Shown here in pieces: positions 57,017 through 64,000 of a stretch of DNA of 64,000 nucleotides. The notes below the pieces were generated by a model, which worked only from the letters and a program-made list of their open reading frames with translations, did not search any database and was not told the origin of the DNA. This stretch comes from Owenweeksia sp963758205 (lineage in GTDB: Bacteria > Bacteroidota > Bacteroidia > Flavobacteriales > Schleiferiaceae): contig CAVWUM010000002.1 of NCBI GenBank assembly GCA_963758205.1, forward strand, positions 1,488,001 through 1,552,000, read 5' to 3'. Position 1 is the stretch's first letter. Every line of letters starts with the position of its first letter. Both the position numbers and the translations under genes were made by a program.

Positions 57017-57307
57017 CTACATGTGTCCCACCTCATCAGGGATGTCATAAAATGTAGGGTGACGGTACACCTTATCATCAGCCGGTGTAAACAGCGGTTC
57101 GCTTTCATCAGGGCTGCTGGCTGTAATTGATTCTGAAGGTACTACCCAAATACTTATGCCTTCGCTTCTTCGGGTGTACACATCGCGGGCGTTTTTAATA
57201 GCCATTTCCGCATCCGGTGCGTGCAGGCTGCCTACATGTTTATGGCTTAGTCCATTACGGGAGCGAATAAACACCTCCCAAATCTTCCAGTTGTCTTTGT
57301 TGCTCAT
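57017..57307 (-). CDS. paaB: phenylacetyl-CoA epoxidase subunit PaaB
   Basis: A 96-residue protein. WEVFIRSRNGLSHKHVGSLHA and DVYTRRSEGISIWVVPS are the PaaB hallmarks. It bridges PaaAC dimers in the epoxidase complex. Usual length. Here it is separated from paaA by a toxin-antitoxin pair. Confidence 0.95.
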   Translation of the reverse strand: MSNKDNWKIWEVFIRSRNGLSHKHVGSLHAPDAEMAIKNARDVYTRRSEGISIWVVPSESITASSPDESEPLFTPADDKVYRHPTFYDIPDEVGHM

Positions 57308-57376
57308 TTCTTACTTATTACTGACCCGACATAGCTCGGTTCTGTGCGCTTTTCTAAATCTATTTCATCACTTTTA

Positions 57377-57658
57377 TTAAATCATATCCTTATCACTCCG
57401 CATGTCACGCAAATAACCCATCCTCAATGTATCCTTATCAAAAGTGTAATAAACACGATACATTCTTAATCTTATTGAGTAAATGCTACCTTCTGCTCTG
57501 ATGCCCATTTCAGGGTGTTTAGAAAGTTGTAAAGAGAGCAATCGAACTTCATGAATAAACTCCTTTGCAACATTCACATTCCATTCTTCATGCAGGTAAG
57601 TAAGTACAATATCTATTTGATATTCTATCCATTTTGACCAGACAACTTTTCTTCCCAC
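57377..57658 (-). CDS. ParE/RelE-superfamily toxin
   Basis: A 93-residue basic protein of the ParE/RelE fold: WSKWIEYQIDIVLTYL, then FIHEVRLLSLQLSKHPEMG and YRVYYTFDKDTLRMGYLRD, matching the family's beta-hairpin end. It overlaps the upstream antitoxin gene by 34 bp. It sits between paaA and paaB on the same strand. Whether it hits gyrase or ribosomes cannot be told. Confidence 0.85.
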   Translation of the reverse strand: MGRKVVWSKWIEYQIDIVLTYLHEEWNVNVAKEFIHEVRLLSLQLSKHPEMGIRAEGSIYSIRLRMYRVYYTFDKDTLRMGYLRDMRSDKDMI

Positions 57659-57888
57659 CGATCGAAGAATTTCATCATTTGCTCGTTACTCACTTGATTC
57701 TCTGGTAAACTCATTTCATCAAATGTCTTTCGGATATGCTCTTTCTCCTCTTCCGAAGTATTGCCCCAACCCTTATCTTCCTGTTGCCAAACAGTTAATA
57801 TATCGCTTAGAGCATATAAATTCTCTTCTTTATCAGAAGATAGAATATAGTCAATTTGCTTTCTTATTTTTTCTTTAACACGACTCAT
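57625..57888 (-). CDS. cognate antitoxin of the ParE/RelE-type toxin
   Basis: An 87-residue acidic protein (KIRKQIDYILSSDKEENLYALSDIL, positions 8-32) with a charged C-terminal tail (FDRWEEKLSGQNG) that could bind the toxin. No DNA-binding domain is evident. Its ATG overlaps the paaA stop as ATGA (57885-57888), so its translation is coupled to paaA. Confidence 0.75.
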   Translation of the reverse strand: MSRVKEKIRKQIDYILSSDKEENLYALSDILTVWQQEDKGWGNTSEEEKEHIRKTFDEMSLPENQVSNEQMMKFFDRWEEKLSGQNG

Positions 57889-58841
57889 GCCGCGCTACTT
57901 TGTTTTTTCCTCCTGGCAGCTTCCTTATTGGCATAGGCATTTGCGGCTTCTCTTACCCAGGCACCTTCATCATGGGCCTTATTTCGGGCATCAAGGCGTT
58001 GCTTATTGCACTTACCGTTACCTTTAATCACATTATAAAACTCCTCCCAATCAATTTCGCCATGTTCATAGTGGCCGGTTTCATCATTCCACTTCAGCTT
58101 ATCGTCTGGTATTGTCAAACCCAAAAACTCAGCCTGGGGAACCGTTTTGTCGATAAACTCCTGGCGCAATTCATCATTGGATTTTCTTTTGATCTTCCAC
58201 TTCATGCTTTGTGCAGAGTTTGGAGACTCATCATCTGTTGGGCCAAACATCATTAATGAGGGCCACCACCAACGATTAAGCGCATCCTGTGCCATTTGCT
58301 TTTGCTCGGCACTGCCCTGTGCCAGTGTCATGGTAATTTCATATCCCTGGCGCTGGTGGAAGCTTTCTTCCTTACAAATGCGCACCATGGCTCTTGAATA
58401 TGGACCATAGGAAGTACGGCACAGCATTACCTGATTGGCAATAGCAGCACCATCAACCAACCATCCAATAGCACCTATATCGGCCCAAGTTGGAGTAGGG
58501 TAGTTAAATATTGATGAGTATTTGGCTTTTCCACTAAGGAGATCTTCTACCATATCCATTCGGTCGGCACCAAGTGTTTCAGCCGCTGAATACAAATACA
58601 ATCCGTGGCCGGCTTCATCCTGTACCTTGGCAAGTAGGGCCACTTTTCTTCTTAAGGATGGTGCTCTGGTAATCCAATTGGCCTCTGGTAGCATACCCAC
58701 AACTTCTGAGTGTGCGTGCTGGCTGATTTGGCGTATAAGTGTTTTCCTGTATTTTTCCGGCATCCAGTCCTTTGGTTCAACCTTGTTTTCGGCATCAACA
58801 TATTGTTGAAATCTTTCTTCCAGGTTCATTTCTTTCGTCAT
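57885..58841 (-). CDS. paaA: phenylacetyl-CoA epoxidase catalytic subunit PaaA
   Basis: A 318-residue diiron monooxygenase subunit that epoxidises the aromatic ring of phenylacetyl-CoA. I take the ATG at 58841 (MTKEMNLEERF), since it aligns with known PaaA starts and lies downstream of a promoter element. The frame also opens at 58883. Metal-ligand regions AKVQDEAGHGLYLYSAAET and CKEESFHQRQGYE are present. GWLVDGAAIANQ and WKIKRKSNDELRQ also match. Leads the minus-strand operon and overlaps the antitoxin gene by 4 bp. Confidence 0.96.
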   Translation of the reverse strand: MTKEMNLEERFQQYVDAENKVEPKDWMPEKYRKTLIRQISQHAHSEVVGMLPEANWITRAPSLRRKVALLAKVQDEAGHGLYLYSAAETLGADRMDMVEDLLSGKAKYSSIFNYPTPTWADIGAIGWLVDGAAIANQVMLCRTSYGPYSRAMVRICKEESFHQRQGYEITMTLAQGSAEQKQMAQDALNRWWWPSLMMFGPTDDESPNSAQSMKWKIKRKSNDELRQEFIDKTVPQAEFLGLTIPDDKLKWNDETGHYEHGEIDWEEFYNVIKGNGKCNKQRLDARNKAHDEGAWVREAANAYANKEAARRKKQSSAA

Positions 58842-58867
58842 TACTATGCGGATTTTTGGTGTTGTCA

Positions 58868-58875
58868 CAAAGATA
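58868..58875 (-). promoter_or_regulatory. candidate -7 element (TATCTTTG) for the paaA operon
   Basis: Exact TAnnTTTG on the minus strand, 26 bp upstream of the ATG at 58841. A second, imperfect candidate (TAATATTTG) lies about 10 bp further upstream with a TTTTG about 17 nt before it. Confidence 0.45.
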
Positions 58876-58964
58876 CGGTGCAAATATTATACTTCATATC
58901 CTTAACCAAAAGCCTAAGTGAGGCTTTATCTTTAATATAACCGTTTTAAACCTTAAAGCCATCT

Positions 58965-58972
58965 TATATTTG
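58965..58972 (+). promoter_or_regulatory. candidate -7 element (TATATTTG) for paaE
   Basis: Exact TAnnTTTG, 26 bp upstream of the paaE ATG. Together with the minus-strand element it makes a compact divergent promoter region of about 100 bp. No clear repressor palindrome is seen between them. Confidence 0.5.
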
Positions 58973-58998
58973 CACCCTTCATTCAAACACTGAACAGA

Positions 58999-60144
58999 AT
59001 GCTCAATTTCTTCAAGAAATCTGCTGAGAAAAAGAAATCTCTACTCACCAACGAGAAACCTGCGCAGCGTGCGCGCTTCCATAAACTAAAGGTGCAGGAT
59101 ATAACACGCGAAACTGCTGATTGCGTATCTGTAGCGTTTGCCGTACCTGATGAATTGGAGAATGATTACAAATTTATACCCGGGCAGTACCTTACTTTAG
59201 AAACAGAAATTGATGGCGAAAAAGTAAGGCGCTCCTATTCGCTGTGCTCAAGCCCCGAAGAAGGCGAATTGCGCGTAGCCATAAAAAAAGTAGAAGGTGG
59301 TAAATTCTCAACTTTTGCTAATGAAAAGCTTACCGTAGGGGCTGAATTGGATGTAATGACTCCCGATGGAAAGTTCTACACCAAACTTGATCCCTCTCAC
59401 AAAAAAAACTACGTGGCCTTTGCTGCCGGTTCCGGTATTACACCCGTTTTTTCCATAATCAAATCGGTGATGGAACTGGAGCCAAACAGCACATTTACCT
59501 TGTTTTATGGCAATCGTACCACTCAGTCCGTTATTTTCAGAGATCAGATTGATGCTATAAAAAACAAGCACATGAATCGCCTGGAGGTTCACCACATTCT
59601 TAGCCGTGAAGACCAGGGCTCAGATTACCTGAAAGGCCATTTGGATGAAGCCAAATGCATTTCGTTTTCGCAAAAGTTTTTTAGTGTAAATGATATTGAT
59701 GAATACTTCATTTGCGGGCCTGAAGCCATGATCAATTGTGTAAACAGCAGCCTGCAAAATCTGGGTGTGGACAAATCCAATATTCATTACGAACTGTTTA
59801 CCTCGCCCAGCCAGAAGATCGCTCATAAAACCAAAGTTTCATCTGATAAAAATGTAGAAAAACTTACCAGCGATGTAACCGTGATACTTGATGGCGATGA
59901 AACGCACTTTAAAATTGCCAGTAATGGTTTTAGTGTGTTGGATGCGGCCCTTGATGCCGGTGCTGATGTGCCGTATGCCTGTAAAGGCGCTGTTTGCTGT
60001 ACTTGCCGCGCCAAGGTATTGGAGGGCTCTGTAGAAATGGAAATGAATTATGCCCTTGAGGATGATGAAGTAGATGAAGGTTATGTACTAACCTGCCAAT
60101 CGCACCCTACATCCGCCAAAGTGGTGATCAGCTACGATGAGTAA
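58999..60144 (+). CDS. paaE: phenylacetyl-CoA epoxidase reductase PaaE
   Basis: A 381-residue iron-sulfur flavoprotein that passes electrons from NADPH to PaaA. The FNR domain (about 25-255) has the flavin-binding RRSYSLCSS and AFAAGSGITPVFSI, and the C-terminal plant-type ferredoxin (about 290-375) has CKGAVCCTC plus a later Cys in TCQSHP, giving the four [2Fe-2S] ligands. It is divergent from paaA rather than at the end of the operon as in E. coli, and it converges on the adenylate-forming enzyme gene with overlapping 3' ends. Confidence 0.95.
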   Translation: MLNFFKKSAEKKKSLLTNEKPAQRARFHKLKVQDITRETADCVSVAFAVPDELENDYKFIPGQYLTLETEIDGEKVRRSYSLCSSPEEGELRVAIKKVEGGKFSTFANEKLTVGAELDVMTPDGKFYTKLDPSHKKNYVAFAAGSGITPVFSIIKSVMELEPNSTFTLFYGNRTTQSVIFRDQIDAIKNKHMNRLEVHHILSREDQGSDYLKGHLDEAKCISFSQKFFSVNDIDEYFICGPEAMINCVNSSLQNLGVDKSNIHYELFTSPSQKIAHKTKVSSDKNVEKLTSDVTVILDGDETHFKIASNGFSVLDAALDAGADVPYACKGAVCCTCRAKVLEGSVEMEMNYALEDDEVDEGYVLTCQSHPTSAKVVISYDE

Positions 60145-61661
60145 GCTTTAAGCTTAGAAGCTTTCCATATTCTATTTTTGAATGATGCCTGGGGTCTTTA
60201 GGTAGTGCCTCTAAAAACTCAACGTGGTCATACGGTATTTCCGTTTGCCCGATTTCGGCTAATGCTTTTTGCTTAGATACCTTTTCAGCTTTCACCGCAA
60301 AGATTATCGTGATTGAACCGTTGTTCAAAACCGTGGCTTCCTTAAGTGATAGTAAGCTCCCGAGTTTAACTTCCAACGGAAACTGACCTATCCATTTTCC
60401 ATTTTGCTTAAAAAGATGTTTGGCAGGGCCGGTTAAAAACAATTCATTGTCAAAAGTGATGTAGCCACTATCACCTGTGCGGTGCCATAGCCTGCCACCT
60501 GCCTCAAATTTCTGCCTGGCCTGGGCTTCGGGGTTTTTATAATAGCGCTTTAATACATGTGGGCCACTTACCACAATCTCCCCGATTTCGTTTAGCGGTA
60601 AGGCGGTTTGTTCCCATTCCTTGTCTGTGGATTTTATTGGGCTATCTGTTACCGGAATAATCCTCAGCTCAATATCCGGATGAAGCTTACCAACTGGAAT
60701 TCCGGCACAGTCACTACCATTGTAAGCTGCTAATTTCTTTACAGAAATGGAAGAAACAGGCTCGGCCTCGGTAGAACCATAGGCAATGGTAGTTTGAGGA
60801 AAGTACTTTTCAATTTCTGCGGCCATTTGGGGCGTAACAGGTGCCCCGCCCGTAAACACCTCTTTAAGACCAGATAGGTTTTGGAAACCTGTCAGATCTA
60901 TATGCCGAACAAGCCGCATCAAAAAATCCGGAGAACAAATGAGCGTGTTGGCCTTTTGCAAATCACTCAGAATTAACTCTGGTTTCAAGCTATTCGGCTT
61001 TAGCGGATTAAAATCTGGAAGGATGGTAGTAAGCCCTGCGGCCAGATTGCTAAACACGAAAACCGGTAAGGTGGTCATGTTCACATCGCCAGGCTCGGGT
61101 TTCAGCTCTTTCATCAAAGCCGAATGTTGCTGAAACAAAAAGTCGTGCGTACGCCAGGCGGCTTTTGGTTTACCACTGCTACCGGTAGTAAAGGTTATTA
61201 AAGCGGCATCATCCGGCTCCATAGACTGGGCCTGAGTTATAGGTTTTCCTTTTTTGCCTGGTTTAAGTTTTACCGGTATGTCGCCTGAAAACCGAAATAA
61301 AAAATGCTAATAGTATAAGTTTCCAACCGGCCAGCAGTGCTTTACAATCTGCAAGCTCGGCACTCTGTTTTAGCCTTTTCAGGGATGACCATTGATCCAG
61401 AAAAACAGGCACAGCTCCAATGGCTATGAGCGCCAGCACCATTTTATACAACTCTATGGAAACCGGAACAAAAACCAGCACCCTATCGCGCTTACTTATG
61501 CCCTTTTCTTTGAGATATCCAGCGTAAGCAAATACTTCAGCGGCCAGCTCACCATAGGTAATTTGATTTTCTTTTTCAACTATAGCTATGCTCGTTGGCT
61601 GCTTTTTAGCTTTCTGTAGAAAGAGGTTGGATATGTTTTTTATACCTGACAGATCAGTCAT
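60128..61661 (-). CDS. AMP-dependent synthetase/ligase, OleC-like (frameshifted as assembled)
   Basis: About 511 residues across one break. N-terminal part from 61661: ITYGELAAEVFAYAGYLKEKGI. A six-T run near 61297-61302 is one base too long. Correcting it joins LLAF to LFRFSGDIPVKLK and on to the AMP motif ITFTTGSSGKPKAA, then TIAYGSTEAEPVSS and a C-terminal RTGDSGYITFD. The LPVFVFSNLAAGLTTILPD block resembles OleC beta-lactone synthetases and related acyl-activating enzymes more than PaaK. It could activate a fatty or aromatic acid. Its stop overlaps paaE's 3' end on the other strand. Confidence 0.8.
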
Positions 61662-61698
61662 ATTTTACTAAAGCTACTCAACAAAGGGGTAGATGTAC

Positions 61699-61989
61699 TC
61701 AAAGCCATTTGGTTGGAATATTTTGAATCTGTTCTTTAGCCATATCAAGGTTCCAATCTAAGGGCTTTAATCTTTTGTTACTAAAAGGAGCTCCTGAATT
61801 AATCCATTTATTTCTGTAAAGGGTTCCTCCATCTTCATCATCAAAACCATGCTCTGCTCCACAGCAGCGGCATAGCTCGTATGAAGGATATAATTGTCCT
61901 TCTATAAAAGACCAGGGGGCTTCTCCCGCCTGACTTAAAAAACCGCACACTCTACAATAATTTTCTGTCAGGTCTTCACTTAAGCTCAT
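61699..61989 (-). CDS. small Cys-rich (zinc-ribbon-like) protein, unknown
   Basis: 96 residues with two CxxC pairs (ENYCRVCGF and ELCRCCGAEHGFDDED) that look like a zinc-binding knuckle, followed by WINSGAPF. Short proteins of this type are widespread and uncharacterised, sometimes near polymorphic-toxin loci. Its ATG overlaps the end of the upstream gene by 4 bp. Confidence 0.7.
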   Translation of the reverse strand: MSLSEDLTENYCRVCGFLSQAGEAPWSFIEGQLYPSYELCRCCGAEHGFDDEDGGTLYRNKWINSGAPFSNKRLKPLDWNLDMAKEQIQNIPTKWL

Positions 61990-62543
61990 TCTTCATTAAT
62001 TTTCTTAATCCGCTCCAGGTTAGCTTCAAACACAGAACCCACCTTATAAGAGGCAATGTATAATTTAAGGTGGTCTGTCCAGGTACCTTTGTCCGGATCA
62101 ATATAAAGGGTAAGAGAAAGGCGGGTGGTGGCGCTGTCTATTCCATCATACAGTTGCTCGGTTAGCAAGGCATCGGATTCCAGGGCAAAGCCCTGCATAT
62201 TATAGATGGACAGCCTGCGGTAAGAATAGGGATAGGCCAGTTCAATTCGCTCATCCCAGGTAATGGATTCATCATCCTTTTTAAAACAACGCCTGGTTGA
62301 GCCCTTTTCGCCATCCTTAAATTCTGGCTCATTTAAGGTTTCGATATAAGAAACATAAGATGACCAATCCGCGGCATTATCTGAATTGCCCAGGTAGTTA
62401 TACAGCTCTTCCTGCGTGGCTTCAATCTCAATGGTTTTGATTATGGCATAGCCTCTGTTAGGGTGGTTTTTATAGGGGCTGAAGAAAACCAAGGCGGCTA
62501 TGACGGCAAATAGAATGAGGATTATTAGCAATAGTTTTTTCAT
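61986..62543 (-). CDS. membrane-anchored SRPBCC-like protein
   Basis: 185 residues: one N-terminal transmembrane segment (MKKLLLIILILFAVIAALVF) followed by a START/SRPBCC-type domain (IIKTIEIEATQEELYNYLG, then WDERIELAYPYSYRRLSIY). A hydrophobic-ligand role is possible. Overlaps the next gene by 4 bp. Confidence 0.75.
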   Translation of the reverse strand: MKKLLLIILILFAVIAALVFFSPYKNHPNRGYAIIKTIEIEATQEELYNYLGNSDNAADWSSYVSYIETLNEPEFKDGEKGSTRRCFKKDDESITWDERIELAYPYSYRRLSIYNMQGFALESDALLTEQLYDGIDSATTRLSLTLYIDPDKGTWTDHLKLYIASYKVGSVFEANLERIKKINEE

Positions 62544-62561
62544 ACCTCCAGCTTATACAAA

Positions 62562-63556
62562 TTATACTCCCTGAAAACCTCCCCGAAAAAAGTCCTTTGC
62601 CAATTGACGGGCCATACCCTCATCTAAAACAAAAGCGTAAATTAAAGTAAGGTAGCCGTGCTCCTTTGCTTTTTCTAAAAGCATATTGGAGACCTGATGA
62701 CCCAGCCCGGCATACTTTTTACCCGCCCTTACGGGCAATGGTTTTAGTAATAAGCCGCTTTTCGGTTTTATAGTAATGATCGGGAACGTTCAACATCAGG
62801 CAAACCATTTCGCCTGCTTCTTCGGCAATTAGCACAAATTCAGGATCCAAAACGGCCTTTAAAGGCAAGTACAACTTCTTAAACTCCTTTAGAGAAATTG
62901 GGCTGTATAAATAGTTCTGCGAAAAGGCCTCGCTGCAAAAGCGGTGAATTTCCTCCAGCTCCTGCTCGTAGTTGTTCAAATCAATTGTCCGCAGCGGTAA
63001 TGCCTTCAGGAACCTCCCATTGCAGAGTGGGTCTATCCTGCAAATTTTGTGCAATAGATGAAAAGTAACCAGCCAGTTTTTCAAATCCGGCTTTTTGCCA
63101 TAACTCCGGGTAATAAGCCGGGTGATAAAACTCTGTGAAAAATGGAGTGTAGGCTTCTGCGTTAAACCGGTAGGTATGCCAGGTAGAGCCATTCATCGGG
63201 CCAATAATTCCATCAAAACCGAGTTGTTTCGCTTTCGCTGACATGGCTTCCATTAGCAACTGAATTGCTTCACTTTTTTCCAATGACTCAAAACTTCCAA
63301 CTGTCGCGTACTTTTTACCTTCCAGATTAATTCCATCTCCTGTAAAGAGTGCCGCTCTGCAAAGTGTTTCGCCATTTCGGGTAACCACAAAGCAGGTCTC
63401 CAGATTTTCCGCAATAGGGTCAGGAACCGTTTTCCAAGGCACATCTTTGTACAATCTCTTTTTGATGGACTGAAAAGCTTCATCGGCAGGCGAACATTCT
63501 CTTACTTTCATCTTAAACGAGTTACTTTTAGTTGAGCAATTCAAAATAATTTCCAC
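62562..63556 (-). CDS. GNAT-type acetyltransferase-like protein (frameshifted as assembled)
   Basis: About 331 residues with two breaks. From 63556 the frame reads CFVVTRNGETLCRAALF and IIGPMNGSTWHTYRF, resembling the N-terminal half of GNAT-like proteins. Near 62985 it changes frame to LRTIDLNNYEQELEEIHRF and LIAEEAGEMVCLMLNVPD. Near 62725 it changes again to KKYAGLGHQVSNMLLEKA, a typical acetyl-CoA site, and it ends at 62562. The true start may be the Met at codon 16. No substrate is known. Confidence 0.7.
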
Positions 63557-63568
63557 CTCTTTGCGCTG

Positions 63569-63637
63569 GCCCCCTAAATCCCCCGAAGGGGGACTTGAAA
63601 CCCGCAGATAAGTCCCCCTTCGGGGGATTTAGGGGGC
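63569..63637. repeat. perfect 28-bp inverted repeat with nested hairpins
   Basis: Arms 63569-63596 and 63610-63637 are exact inverted copies (GCCCCCTAAATCCCCCGAAG and onward to GACTT) around a 13-nt centre. Each arm also contains CCCCCGAAGGGGG, itself a hairpin. This is a repeat type that I recognise from many Bacteroidota intergenic regions. It lies upstream of the GNAT-like gene. Confidence 0.9.
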
Positions 63638-63677
63638 TTAAGTCTGTGGCACTTTTGTCAAAAAACAACACCATCTT

Positions 63678-64000
63678 TTAACTATTTAACAGCCACAATG
63701 TAAACACTGCCATCAAAGGAATGCTGAAATTATCCCAGCCCTTTTTTGCAAAATATTCCGCAAGGGTAGTTGTTAGCGCCACTGCCAAGGCCGTAAGAGT
63801 CAGCCACCACATTTCAGTTTCTTGTAAAAAGAAAACAAACACCCCGGTAATAATGGCCGCTGAAACAAAAAATGCGAACGAACCCCTGAAGCTCTTTTTG
63901 CCTTCCACTTTTGAGTTTCCAACACTTGAGGCCAACGGGTCACAAACTGACAATATCAGGATGGGAATGTAGTAGTAGAGGTTGCTGGACCAAATCACCG
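63678..64000 (-). CDS. membrane protein, dolichol kinase/CTP-transferase-like, 5' end beyond window
   Basis: The last 107 or so codons of a gene that continues off the right edge. Four hydrophobic segments and the block SVCDPLASSVGNSKVEGKKS followed by GSFAFF resemble the catalytic loop of the SEC59/DGK1/VTE5 group of lipid kinases (D-P-x-A-S-x-x-G plus K-x-x-x-G-S). The frame stays open to the edge, so it is a fragment of a longer gene. Confidence 0.65.
   Translation of the reverse strand, partial: VIWSSNLYYYIPILILSVCDPLASSVGNSKVEGKKSFRGSFAFFVSAAIITGVFVFFLQETEMWWLTLTALAVALTTTLAEYFAKKGWDNFSIPLMAVFTLWLLNS

Noticed and set aside
1..64000. CRISPR arrays, rRNA, tRNA genes and complete IS elements
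   Set aside because: No regularly spaced direct repeats, no rRNA-like or T-loop-bearing tRNA sequences, and no transposase frames were seen on reading both strands.

Overview
The window looks like a contig from a marine or environmental member of the Bacteroidota, most likely Flavobacteriales. The evidence is secreted proteins ending in type IX secretion (T9SS) sorting domains, lineage-typical families (DUF5687, DUF3078, the LruC/DUF4842 type, a fused E1 alpha/beta dehydrogenase), TAnnTTTG-type -7 promoter elements, almost no Shine-Dalgarno sites, and Bacteroidota-type dispersed repeats. The genus assignment is inference.

Region 1 (1-16 kb) is housekeeping and general metabolism: lysyl-tRNA synthetase, a LruC-type surface protein with a lipoprotein, MutS2, a DUF819 membrane protein, a secreted M28 peptidase, a YkuK-like RNase H-fold protein, a fused E1 2-oxoacid dehydrogenase, DUF2461, a DUF3078 protein, a crotonase and a CNNM-type membrane protein. 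Region 2 (16-25 kb) holds paaZ, a GxxExxY gene flanked by 31-bp inverted repeats, an acyl-CoA dehydrogenase, small envelope proteins and an S9 prolyl oligopeptidase. Region 3 (25-40.4 kb) holds two very large T9SS cargo genes built from fibronectin-III and jelly-roll modules. One also has a beta-helix and an internal ~1.2 kb near-identical duplication.

Region 4 (40.5-61.7 kb) is a phenylacetate (paa) catabolic region read mainly on the minus strand: paaA, paaB, paaC, paaD, paaG, paaH, paaI, paaJ and paaY, with paaE divergent from paaA. Together with paaZ this gives epoxidation of phenylacetyl-CoA (PaaABCDE), isomerisation to the oxepin (PaaG), ring opening and aldehyde oxidation (PaaZ), and beta-oxidation (PaaG/H/J), with PaaI and PaaY as thioesterases. 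No canonical phenylacetate-CoA ligase is visible. An OleC-like adenylate-forming enzyme sits next to paaE. The paa genes are interrupted by foreign-looking cargo: a ParE/RelE-type toxin-antitoxin pair, an AbiEii-type pair, a leucine-rich-repeat lipoprotein, an ABC export pair, a T9SS LamG protein, and a redoxin plus cytochrome c/copper-monooxygenase pair. Region 5 (61.7-64 kb) has small hypotheticals, a GNAT-type gene, a perfect 28-bp inverted repeat and the 3' end of a membrane lipid-kinase-like gene.

Many conserved genes are broken by single-base indels, often in homopolymers. These are densest from about 39.2 to 44.2 kb, where the other frame restores the family sequence each time. I read this as low-quality sequence rather than gene decay, and I annotated the reconstructed gene spans.
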